Position numbers and translations under genes: made by a program. Below, in pieces: positions 31,004 to 38,776 of a stretch of DNA of 56,106 nucleotides (position 1 is the first letter of the stretch; every line of letters starts with the position of its first letter). The DNA lies in contig DATJHO010000047.1 of NCBI GenBank assembly GCA_035493835.1, positions 1-56,106 on the forward strand. Reading direction: 5' to 3'. This stretch comes from DASZTU01 sp035493835 (GTDB lineage Bacteria; Pseudomonadota; Alphaproteobacteria; Rhizobiales; Devosiaceae). Below the pieces are notes generated by a model. The model had not been told where the DNA came from, did no database searches, and worked only from the letters and a program-made list of their open reading frames with translations.

Positions 31004-32224
31004 ATGGACTCCCTGATCACCGCTGCAGCACAGGCGCTTGCGGCGGGTGATCCGCTCGGCGCCCTGAACCGGGTCGCCCTGCGCGATGACGCAGCGGCGC
31101 TGGCGCTTCGCGGCATCGCCATGGCACAGCTTGGCGATCTTGCGCGCGCAAAGGCCCTGCTCAAAAGCGCGGCGCGCGCTTTTGGTCCGAGGGAGGTCGT
31201 GGCCCGCGCCAGGTGCGTTGTCGCGGAGGCGGAGATCGCGCTGGTCCTGCGCGACCTCGGCTCGTCGGCGAAGGCACTCGAGACGGCGCGGGCGACGCTC
31301 GAGAGCCACGGCGACCACGTCAATGCCGCCCATGCGCGCTATCTCGAAGTGAGGCGCCTCCTGCTGCTAGGGCGTCTGGCCGAGGCCGAGCGGCGGCTTG
31401 GCGAGATCGACCCCGCGCCCCTCGCGCCGGCCTCGAGGGCCGGATACGAGCTGGTGGTCGCGGGGGTGGCGATCAGGCGCCTGCGGACGAAAATGGCGCG
31501 GGCCGCCCTCGATCGGGCCGGGCACGCCGCGCGCCTCGCCGGCATCCCTGGGCTGATGGCAGAGGTTGAAGCCGGATTCCTCGTGCTCGACAAACCGGCC
31601 GCGCGCCTTATCGGCCACGGTGGGGAGCAGCTTTTGCTTCTCGATGCGGTCGAAGCCCTGCTGGCATCGAACGCGCTCGTCGTGGATGCCTTCCGCTATG
31701 CGGTGCGCGAAGGTGGCACGGTGGTCTCGCTCGAACGGCGGCCCGTGCTGTTCGCGCTCGCCCGGACGCTTGCCGAAGCGTGGCCCGCGGATGTGCCGAG
31801 GGCCGAGCTTGTGGCGCGGGCCTTTGGCGGAAAGGCCGCCGATGAATCGCATCGTGCGCGGCTGCGGGTGGAAATCGGCCGGCTTCGACCGCTCATGCAC
31901 CGGATGGCCGGGATCAGCGCCTCCAAGCGAGGGTTCAAACTGGTACCCCGCAATGCGCCCGAGATCGCTGTGCTCGCACACCCCGTCGAGGAGGAGCATG
32001 CGGCGGTGCTCGCCTTCCTTGCCGACGGCGAGTCCTGGTCGAGTTCGGCCCTGGCGCTCGCGGTCGGCGCCAGCCAGCGCACCCTCCAGCGGGCCCTCGA
32101 CCAGCTCGCGGCGGCCGGCAAGGTGCAACCAGTCGGTCACGGACGGGCGCGTCGCTGGATCACCCCGGCCATGCCCGGATTCCCGACAACCTTGTTACTC
32201 CCCGGAGCGTTGCCCAGCAGCTAG
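31004..32224 (+). CDS. transcriptional regulator with helical repeats and winged helix domains
   Basis: A protein of about 406 aa. Residues 1-190 are Ala/Leu-rich helical hairpins that look like TPR repeats. The middle (RAELVARAFGGKAADESHRARLRVEIGRLRPLM ... ASKRGFKLVP) resembles an OmpR-type winged helix. The C terminus (SSSALALAVGASQRTLQRALDQLAAAGKV ... GRARRW) is a second helix-turn-helix. It is divergent from the DUF899 pair and probably controls it. ATG 31004 has GGGA upstream; ATG 30956 is the alternative. The signal is unknown. Confidence 0.75.
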   Translation: MDSLITAAAQALAAGDPLGALNRVALRDDAAALALRGIAMAQLGDLARAKALLKSAARAFGPREVVARARCVVAEAEIALVLRDLGSSAKALETARATLESHGDHVNAAHARYLEVRRLLLLGRLAEAERRLGEIDPAPLAPASRAGYELVVAGVAIRRLRTKMARAALDRAGHAARLAGIPGLMAEVEAGFLVLDKPAARLIGHGGEQLLLLDAVEALLASNALVVDAFRYAVREGGTVVSLERRPVLFALARTLAEAWPADVPRAELVARAFGGKAADESHRARLRVEIGRLRPLMHRMAGISASKRGFKLVPRNAPEIAVLAHPVEEEHAAVLAFLADGESWSSSALALAVGASQRTLQRALDQLAAAGKVQPVGHGRARRWITPAMPGFPTTLLLPGALPSS

Positions 32225-32253
32225 GATCAAGCGAGCCAGTAGGGAGAGTAACA

Positions 32254-32886
32254 ATGGATCGTTCTGCCGCCGAAATCGTCCAAGAGTATGGACCTTTTCC
32301 GGAACTCAAACAGGTGAACGGGGTCACCTATGATGGTCGGTCCGTCTGGTTCGCCTCCGGAGAAAAGCTCAACGCCCTTGATCCCGAGAGCGGCGAGATC
32401 CGGCGCTCGATCGATGTCGCCGCGCATGCCGGAACGGCGTTCGACGGCAGCCATCTCTATCAGATCGCCGAGGCCCAAATCCTGAAGATCGATCCGGAGA
32501 GCGGCGACGTGCTGTCCACGATCCCGGCCCCCGGCGCCGGCGGCGATTCCGGCCTTGCCTGGGCCGAAGGATCGCTGTGGGTTGGGGAGTATCGGGAGCG
32601 CAAGATCCACCAGGTCGATCCCGAGACGGGCGCAATTCTGCGCACCATCGAATCCAACCGCTTCGTCACCGGGATCACCTGGGTCGGGCCAGAGCTTTGG
32701 CACGCTACCTGGGAGGGCGAACAAAGCGAGGTCAGGCGCATCGATCCGCAGACGGGAGACGTCCTGGAGAAACTCGACATGCCGGCCGGAATGACCGTGT
32801 CAGGCCTCGAATCCGATGGCAGTGATCGCTTTTTCTGCGGCGGCGGCAGCAGCGGCAAGGTCCGGGTCGTCCGCCGGCCGAAGTGA
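32254..32886 (+). CDS. beta-propeller protein (SMP-30 / glutamine cyclotransferase-like)
   Basis: A 210-aa protein built of repeated blades with the pattern GxxxDGxxVWFA and LDPESGEI (also IDPESGDV, VDPETGAI, IDPQTGDV), spaced about 40-45 residues. That periodicity is typical of five- to seven-bladed propellers such as Vgb, SMP-30 and glutaminyl cyclotransferase. No signal peptide is seen. It follows the regulator by 29 bases with GGGAGAG before the ATG, so it is likely co-transcribed. No catalytic residues can be assigned with confidence. Confidence 0.75.
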   Translation: MDRSAAEIVQEYGPFPELKQVNGVTYDGRSVWFASGEKLNALDPESGEIRRSIDVAAHAGTAFDGSHLYQIAEAQILKIDPESGDVLSTIPAPGAGGDSGLAWAEGSLWVGEYRERKIHQVDPETGAILRTIESNRFVTGITWVGPELWHATWEGEQSEVRRIDPQTGDVLEKLDMPAGMTVSGLESDGSDRFFCGGGSSGKVRVVRRPK

Positions 32887-32984
32887 AGCCCCCGCCGCAG
32901 CTTTCGGAGCTCCCCGTCGACTTTGTCGAAGGGTAATGGAAGGCGTTTTCGCGGGCGGTTCGCCAGTGGAGATGAATGCAAGCG

Positions 32985-33299
32985 GCTCTCGGCGCTGACG
33001 TTCTGCGCGGTGACGGCGAGGGCGAGCGGGACATCGGCGTTGGCGTCGGCCAGCGTCGCCCGGGCCACCGGCGCGCCGCCCAAATGCTAGAGCCGGGCCG
33101 CATGGCTGTTGAGCCCGGCCTCGATCTCGCCCAGGCTGCTCGCCTCGGCCAGCTGCCCAAACAGCAGCGCCAGGAGCTGGCGCTTGCAGTTCAGCCGCCG
33201 CACCCGATGGTCGGCCCGGTGCTTGTCCACAAGCCGCGCGAACGCGCCCCACGGCACCTGCTTCGCCACCTTCCGAAAAACGCTATTCCGGTGCCGCAT
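32985..33299 (-). pseudogene. IS4-family transposase remnant (DUF4372 N-terminal part)
   Basis: The N terminus of an IS4-type transposase: start MRHRNSVFRKVAKQVPWGAF, then DKHRADHRVRRLNCK, then LLFGQLAEASSLGEIEAGLNSHAARL, and, after a stop, HLGGAPVARATLADANADVP. In relatives the break point reads ARLYHLG, so a tyrosine codon has become TAG at 33089-33087. Similarity stops near 33010, where the rest of the transposase, including the DDE catalytic core, is missing. It cannot transpose. Sequence just upstream (about 33370-33405, ending CCGGACAGCAGTG) may be the surviving terminal repeat. Confidence 0.8.
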
Positions 33300-33547
33300 G
33301 ACATTGCTCCTCTGCCCGTGTCTCGAACGCCGCCAAACGTCTGAAACCGAGTAGAATCAATGTCATCCACACTGTCTACCAATTTAAACCGGACAGCAGT
33401 GGGCTTGACCCGGGGACCCATGCTTGGAAAGGAAGTGTGGGTCCCCGAGCCGAGCCCGGGAATGACGATGCGGCAAGGGGTGCGATCTTATGCGGACGCG
33501 GCGATGGCATCAGGCGCAACGCGATCCTCGGCGCTTTGCCTCGTTGC
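33300..33547. repeat. IS4 upstream flank plus dispersed palindromic repeat
   Basis: The segment 33300-33405 looks like the untranslated left end of the IS4 remnant. At 33408-33470 a dispersed repeat begins: GGGCTTGACCCGGGGACCCA facing TGGGTCCCCGAGCCGAGCCC, similar to the element at 22190-22290. The repeat directly abuts the presumed IS end. Nothing else is evident before the SnoaL-like gene. Confidence 0.55.
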
Positions 33548-33913
33548 TCAGGCAACTGGCACCTTGTCGAGGAAGCCGGTGATCGAATGGATCCGGCCGT
33601 CCCTGACCACGGCGATATCGGTGCCCTCGATCGGGGCATCGATATAGTCACCGGGCCCCAGGCTCCACGAGAAGCGGACGTTCTCGCCGTGGCCGTCCGG
33701 CTTGCCAATCAAGTTGAAGCGGAAATTGGGGAAGCGCTTCTGGACGGCGGAGATAAGCCCATCGATCTCGGCGGTCCCGCGGCCGGCCATCAGCGGATCG
33801 ACATAGATAGCGTCCGCCGCCCAGTTTTCCGCCAGCATCTTCTGCCGGTTCGCGGCGTCCTGTTCATTCCACAGCGCGACATAACGATCGGCCACAAGCT
33901 TTGCATCGGTCAT
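33548..33913 (-). CDS. SnoaL-like / NTF2-fold protein
   Basis: A 121-aa NTF2-like protein. The start VADRYVALWNEQDAANRQKMLAENWAADAIYVDP and the middle AVQKRFPNFRFNLIG are typical of the SnoaL-like family, a cone-shaped alpha-beta barrel used as isomerase, hydrolase or small-molecule binder. No diagnostic catalytic set lets me choose among these. It is divergent from the XRE regulator at 34048, 134 bases away, and may be its target. Confidence 0.85.
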   Translation of the reverse strand: MTDAKLVADRYVALWNEQDAANRQKMLAENWAADAIYVDPLMAGRGTAEIDGLISAVQKRFPNFRFNLIGKPDGHGENVRFSWSLGPGDYIDAPIEGTDIAVVRDGRIHSITGFLDKVPVA

Positions 33914-34047
33914 TTTTGGACTCCTAGGTGATGGTGAGTTGCGTTGCCTGTTCGATCAGGCTGACCCGATCATGGGCCGGGCAGGTCGTGTGGTCGATTA
34001 CGCCAGAGGTAATGGCGTCTACGCTGCGGCCGGCTTAGAAAAGACTC

Positions 34048-34824
34048 ATGGAAACAACGCACCCCATCGGCACGCGACTGCGCGAGTGGCGCCAGCGCCG
34101 GCATCTCAGCCAGCTCGATCTCGCGCTGGACGCGGAGATTTCAACCCGGCATCTGAGTTTTGTCGAAACCGGACGCTCGGCCCCGAGCCGCGACATGGTG
34201 CTGCGCCTCGCGGCCGAGCTGGACGTGCCCCTGCGCGAGCGCAACGCCCTGCTGCTCGCCGCTGGTTATGCGCCGGTCTACGCCGACCGGTCGCTCGATG
34301 ATGCGAGCTTCAAGACGGTGCGGGCCGCGATCGAGATATTGCTCAAGGCGCACGATCCCTTCCCCGCTCTTGCCATTGACCGGTACTGGAACCTCGTCAC
34401 TGCCAATCGAGCCGGCATGGCGCTGATGCAGGGCGTGGCGTCGCACCTGCTTGAGCCGCCGGTGAACGTGCTGCGCGTCAGCCTTCACCCCGACGGCGCT
34501 GCCTCGCGGATCGAAAACCTGGCTGAGTGGCGGGCGCATTTGCTGCATCGGCTGCGCAAGCAGTTCGAAGCCAGCGCGGACCCGAAACTGCTGGATCTGC
34601 TCGATGAGTTGAAAGGTTATCCGGCGCCCCCGCCGCACTCGCCGGATCCGGCAGCAATCGCGGTGCCTCTTTGCGTCCGGTCCGAACGCGGCACGATGTC
34701 GTTTCTCAGCACCACGATGCTGTTCGGAACGCCGCTCGACGTCAGCCTGTCCGAACTGGCGATCGAGATTTTTCTCCCGGCGGATGCCGCCACGGTGGAT
34801 TTGCTGCGACAGCTGGGGCCATGA
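34048..34824 (+). CDS. XRE-family transcriptional regulator with MmyB-like ligand domain
   Basis: A 258-aa regulator. Residues 8-70 form a Cro/C1-type helix-turn-helix (RLREWRQRRHLSQLDLALDAEISTRHLSFVETGRSAPS). The rest matches the PAS-like MmyB ligand-binding domain, with the signature ALAIDRYWNLVTANRAGMALM and the SPSDPKL-like segment ASADPKLLDLLDEL. Members often repress a divergent oxidoreductase or NTF2-like gene, as the layout here suggests. The bound ligand is unknown. Confidence 0.9.
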   Translation: METTHPIGTRLREWRQRRHLSQLDLALDAEISTRHLSFVETGRSAPSRDMVLRLAAELDVPLRERNALLLAAGYAPVYADRSLDDASFKTVRAAIEILLKAHDPFPALAIDRYWNLVTANRAGMALMQGVASHLLEPPVNVLRVSLHPDGAASRIENLAEWRAHLLHRLRKQFEASADPKLLDLLDELKGYPAPPPHSPDPAAIAVPLCVRSERGTMSFLSTTMLFGTPLDVSLSELAIEIFLPADAATVDLLRQLGP

Positions 34825-35577
34825 GGATACCGGAGGGAAAGGTCAGTGAAAGTAACCTGTCGTGGTTTCGGGGAAAAATGTACAAAAACGGCCAATTGGA
34901 GATGTAACCCGTCAGTCGCGTTGCCGTTGCTGTTGATTTTGCTTGCCATAATGGCAATAAAGGTACAAACGTTGCATTTTGGATGATCTGTTAGTCGTGC
35001 CGCGTCCTAACTGAACTGAATTCTATTGTTCAAAACGGTACATATTGGCGCTGTGCCATAGGCACGTATTTACTGGTGCAACGTCAGGATGTTCGCCGTT
35101 CAGGTGTCTCCACCGGCTTGACTGCTGCCGGAATGAGCGTCTGCGCGCTAGGAGCCGGTGGTCGCCGATCGCGTGCGCCGGTGTGATGACCCTGGGCGCA
35201 GAAGGACCTTAGTTCGGAGGGTTGATGCGGGCCTTGCGCGGCAAGGAGGTGATCGCCGCGCACAAGGGCTCCCGTCGCTCCAGAAGAGGAGTATCGAGCG
35301 CTGATCAACAACTATCCGCAACGATAAGGTCTTGGTCGAAGCGGAACTTGCTGGAAAGGCGATGCGGAACCGATGCTCAATGCCGCGTTCGCTTTGTCCG
35401 GGGCTTTCCCGCTCTCACGTCGCTGGCCGCTGGCTGGCGTCGGCAAGCCCTTTGCGCAAAACCGGGCCGGCTAAGAGATGTCACCGGCCCCGCTGGAATA
35501 CCGATGGCAGTTGCGCGCTCCGCGACAAACGGAGTGCCAGGGTGCATTCGCGATTGGACCAGTTTTCATGACTCTCT
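34825..35577. other. 753-base gap without a supported gene
   Basis: Short open frames here show no domain, poor composition and no ribosome site. The first 250 bases are clearly more AT-rich than the surroundings (around 34840-35080), with a small palindrome GTGCCATAGGCAC at 35054-35066. That composition could mark a promoter or regulatory region, a small RNA gene, or horizontally acquired DNA. I cannot assign any of these. Confidence 0.4.
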
Positions 35578-35901
35578 ATGAAACGGACCAGAGGAATGCT
35601 GAAACGTTCATTGATGGCCGGCCTTGCCGGTACGGTGCTGCTCGGCGTGGTGGGCTTGGCTCCCACCCCCGCTGCGGCGCAGGTCTGCCTCAACCCCTAT
35701 GCCGGGGCGGTTTCGCTGAGCCAATACCCGATGGACCCAGGAAACGGGTTCGGGTACGACAGAAACTTCGTCAACCAGCAATTGGCCAAGGGCAACCGCT
35801 GCGCGACGACCGCCCAGCAATCGGCCCCGGTGTCTCCCCGTATCGAGTATAATCGCCGGGCCAATCCGAACGCCTTCAAGTCCGGCGGCAGGTACTACTA
35901 G
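35578..35901 (+). CDS. small secreted protein of unknown function
   Basis: A 107-aa protein with a clear signal peptide (MLKRSLMAGLAGTVLLGVVGLAPTPAAAQ, cleavage after AAA) and a mature part of about 70 residues. The mature part contains two Cys (VCLNPYAG and NRCATTAQ) that could form a disulfide, and it ends GGRYY. I recognise no family. Met 7 (35596) is an equally good start and fits the signal peptide better. It lies just before the exopolysaccharide island and is convergent with exoY. Confidence 0.65.
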   Translation: MKRTRGMLKRSLMAGLAGTVLLGVVGLAPTPAAAQVCLNPYAGAVSLSQYPMDPGNGFGYDRNFVNQQLAKGNRCATTAQQSAPVSPRIEYNRRANPNAFKSGGRYY

Positions 35902-36229
35902 GAAGCGGCGGTTCGGCTGTCCATAGACTGCCGAACTAGTGATGTTGCCGAAGCTGGCTTTGCCGGCTTCGGCGGTTCCGCCGAAATCCGAATAGTAGCC
36001 GTAGTTGAAGAGATCGATCCCCTATAGGAATACTTCCGACACCAGCGCCGCTTGGGCAGGGCCTTTGACACTTCGATAGCTGTGTCCGTCCGCACCTATA
36101 TATCGGATGCCGTTGCTTGCCCGGGGGACAGGCCAATCGTCTCATTCCTTCCCAAACCCGAGATTTCCCCGAACACGTCCAGGGTTCCGGGCTGACGTCG
36201 CCAAGCGACAACGGGTTAGCCCGTCTCGT
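35902..36229. terminator. gap holding a strong hairpin between convergent genes
   Basis: At 35947-35973 lies an almost perfect hairpin: GCCGAAGC-T-GGC, loop TTT, GCC-G-GCTTCGGC. It has no T-tract on either strand, so terminator function is only possible. It sits between the secreted-protein gene and the end of exoY, where a bidirectional stop would fit. The rest of the gap shows no gene. Confidence 0.4.
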
Positions 36230-36898
36230 TCAGAAGCTTCCAGACTTCTCGCCACCCAACACGACGCCAAAGGTTTTGAGCAGAAGCTTCCCATCCAACA
36301 GCAGCGACCATGATTTTACATACAGCGCATCAAGGGCGACGCGGGTATCGTAGGACAAGTTGTTGCGGCCGCTGACTTGCCACAATCCGGTAATGCCTGG
36401 GCGCGAACTTAGATAAAATTCCGCATTGGAGCGGTATCGGCTTAGCTCGCGCTCAGTGACGGGGCGTGGTCCAACAATACTCATATCGCCGGCCAGCACG
36501 TTGAACAGCTGAGGCAATTCATCAAGACTCCACTTGCGGACAAATCGCCCAACCGTGGTGACACGAGGATCAGAACGAAGTTTTTGGTCTCGTTCCCATT
36601 CCAGGCGAGCAGACGAGTTGCCCGCCAGATATTGCTCAAGAATAACCGCCGAATTCACTCTCATCGAGCGAAATTTAAGGCAGCGGAACAACCGGCCTTT
36701 AAAACCAACTCTCTCGTGGGCATAAAAAATCGGGCCACGATCCGTGGAGAGCACCAACATTGCAACGCAACCCATCAACGGAAACAATAATGCGATCAAT
36801 GCAGAGGCCGCCAATATGTCGAGACTACGTTTTGTCACGCCTCCAACAGGCCATGCTCTGTCGGCAGGAATGGTCACCGGACGGTCATAAAACAACAT
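36230..36898 (-). CDS. exoY: undecaprenyl-phosphate sugar-1-phosphate transferase (initiating, ExoY-like)
   Basis: A 222-aa bacterial sugar transferase that puts the first sugar-1-phosphate on undecaprenyl phosphate, starting exopolysaccharide repeat-unit synthesis. One N-terminal membrane helix (LAASALIALLFPLMGCVAMLVL) precedes the catalytic domain, with GPIFYAHERVGFKGRLFRCLKFRSM, the DELPQLFNVLAGDMSIVGPRP active-site signature and RPGITGLWQVSGRN. Length is that of ExoY, without the long PglC-WcaJ extension. Whether the sugar is galactose or glucose cannot be read off. It is divergent from exoF. Confidence 0.93.
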   Translation of the reverse strand: MLFYDRPVTIPADRAWPVGGVTKRSLDILAASALIALLFPLMGCVAMLVLSTDRGPIFYAHERVGFKGRLFRCLKFRSMRVNSAVILEQYLAGNSSARLEWERDQKLRSDPRVTTVGRFVRKWSLDELPQLFNVLAGDMSIVGPRPVTERELSRYRSNAEFYLSSRPGITGLWQVSGRNNLSYDTRVALDALYVKSWSLLLDGKLLLKTFGVVLGGEKSGSF

Positions 36899-37342
36899 CC
36901 TAACACCACACCTTAATAAACAGTTAATCCGAAATTACACAAATAGCATTAGTCCAGCAAGGACGTATCCGTGCCGCATTATGCTTTCGCGGAATGGTAG
37001 CTCTGCAAGTTCATGCAGAACGGATGCTCAGCTGCGCCGAAGTTGGTTTTCGAAGGCGCGGTGTGCCCCTACTATCGGGTTACTGTTGGGTGCCTTCGCT
37101 CGCCGTCCAACTGTCACGTTGCAGTTTTATGGGCGCAATCTGGCGATTTCAGCCAAAGAGGCGTGTCCGTTTCACTTAATAATTCACGCGGCCGTCGCTT
37201 GACTGCGCAAAGGTGCTATGAGAGTTGCAGACGTTGTCAACAATTTGCAACGCAGCGACGCCAAGCTGAGGTAAGTCCGGGCAGCAAAACGTGGAATCCA
37301 TCGGCCGGAAGTAAACGAGCTATCGCAATATTGGAGTTCTCA
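36899..37342. promoter_or_regulatory. divergent exoY-exoF control region with a CtrA-type box
   Basis: This 444-base gap separates divergent exoY and exoF. At 36913-36927 is TTAATAAACAGTTAA, an exact TTAA-N7-TTAA match to the CtrA consensus, 15 bases from the exoY start codon. The surrounding 60 bases are AT-rich. An open frame continuing upstream of exoF through this gap (from 37013) lacks a ribosome site and precedes the signal peptide, so I treat it as non-coding. Confidence 0.55.
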
Positions 37343-38584
37343 ATGAGGCGTGCTGCTATCTGCGTAACGTTGGCAGGCCTTTTCTTCAGCCTCATTCTGC
37401 GGGCGGCCTATGCTGCGGACGGCGGCGACTACCTGTTCGAGCCCGCGGACCAGCTCAGGCTGAAGGTGGTCGAGTGGCAGGCGAGCGACAGCAGCTTCCG
37501 GGATCTGACCGCGCTTGATGGGCTCTACGATGTCTCTGCCGCAGGAACGATCTCGGTTCCCTTCCTCGGTTCGATGCAGGTGGAAGGCAAGGATGCCCAG
37601 TCGGTCGGGGATGCAATTTCCCAGGGGCTGACACAGAAGCTTGGTCTCGCGAGCACAATTTCCGCCTCGGTGGAGATCGCGCAGTATCGACCGATTTACG
37701 TTGCCGGAGTGGTGACGAAGGCAGGGCAATATCCGTTCGAACCGGGGCTGAACGTGCTCAAGGCCGTTGCGCTTGGCGGGGGGCTGTTCAACCAAGATAC
37801 CGATTTCACTGCGTCGTCGGATTTCTTGACCGCCAAAGGTCAATACGACCAGGCACTGGTGCAGCAAGCCCATTTGATTGCCGCCAAGGCGCGCCTGGAA
37901 GCGGAAAGGAGCGGTAATCAGTCCCTCGCCACGCCCCCTGAGATCTCCGGCAATCCGAATGCGGTTTCGATCATGGCAACCGAAAGCGATGCTCTGCGGA
38001 TCGATTCCAGCCTCTACGTCTCAGATCTTTCCTCGCTCGACGCGCAGAAGTCGCTGCTGAACTCCGAAATTGTTTCCCTTGGCAAAAAGGCGGATGCCCA
38101 GGTGCTGCAGCAAAGCCTGCTGCAGCAGGAACTCAAGTCGATCACTGGTCTTGCCGCCCAAGGGCTGGCGGTTAACTCACAAGTTCTTGATCTGCGTCAG
38201 CAACTTGCCGACGTGCAGAGCCGAATGCTCGACACCGATCTGGCCGCCCTCAACGCCAAGAAGGACCTGGCCAGTGCCGGAGTTCAGCAGCAGGTCATAA
38301 CCAACAAGCATGACCTCGCGATCGATCAGTCCTTGTCGGACACAAATCAGCAGCTGGCTGACTTGGAGGCCCAAATCAATACGGCGCGACAGAAGATGCT
38401 GGATGCAACGATACGATCAGCGCGCTCGATTGCTTATTCGGACGAACATATATTGCCGACCGTGGTCTATTCGATCAGCAGGCAGAGCGACGACGGCCAG
38501 CAGGAGTTCACCGCGGCCGACTCAACTCCTGTGCTCCCGGGCGACGTGGTGAAGGTATCGATAGCCTCTGGGAGCGCGCTCTGA
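37343..38584 (+). CDS. exoF: polysaccharide export protein (ExoF / Wza-type OPX)
   Basis: A 413-aa periplasmic/outer-membrane polysaccharide export protein. A signal peptide (residues 1-26, ending AYAA) is followed by the Poly_export domain (DYLFEPADQLRLKVVEW ... DGLYDVSAAGTISVPFLGSMQVEG) and an SLBB-like segment (YVAGVVTKAGQYPFEPGLNVLKAVALGGG). The C-terminal half (about 185-370) is heptad-rich coiled coil (for example SLLNSEIVSLGKKADAQVLQQSLL). That layout is ExoF rather than short Wza. GGAG seven bases before ATG 37343 sets the start. Confidence 0.9.
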   Translation: MRRAAICVTLAGLFFSLILRAAYAADGGDYLFEPADQLRLKVVEWQASDSSFRDLTALDGLYDVSAAGTISVPFLGSMQVEGKDAQSVGDAISQGLTQKLGLASTISASVEIAQYRPIYVAGVVTKAGQYPFEPGLNVLKAVALGGGLFNQDTDFTASSDFLTAKGQYDQALVQQAHLIAAKARLEAERSGNQSLATPPEISGNPNAVSIMATESDALRIDSSLYVSDLSSLDAQKSLLNSEIVSLGKKADAQVLQQSLLQQELKSITGLAAQGLAVNSQVLDLRQQLADVQSRMLDTDLAALNAKKDLASAGVQQQVITNKHDLAIDQSLSDTNQQLADLEAQINTARQKMLDATIRSARSIAYSDEHILPTVVYSISRQSDDGQQEFTAADSTPVLPGDVVKVSIASGSAL

Positions 38585-38776
38585 CATCAGATCACGGCCA
38601 GCCTCGCATCCCGATGCACGCTCCCCACCACGGCGAACGCGCTTTTGGTTGGCTACACGAATGGCAGCGCAGCCCAGGCGGATCATCGGCAAGGAATTTC
38701 CCAGTGACGGCATTTCAGCAATGGAATGGCGCCGGGGCTGAACGCATCCCTCAACCACACGGGTAGTCGAGCAGCG

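Noticed and set aside
34821..34907. 28-codon frame overlapping the XRE stop as ATGA
   Set aside because: The overlap is tempting, but the peptide has no recognisable feature and there is no other support.
35222..35581. 119-codon frame before the small secreted protein
   Set aside because: No ribosome site, Arg/Ser/Trp-rich composition and no domain; it looks like chance.
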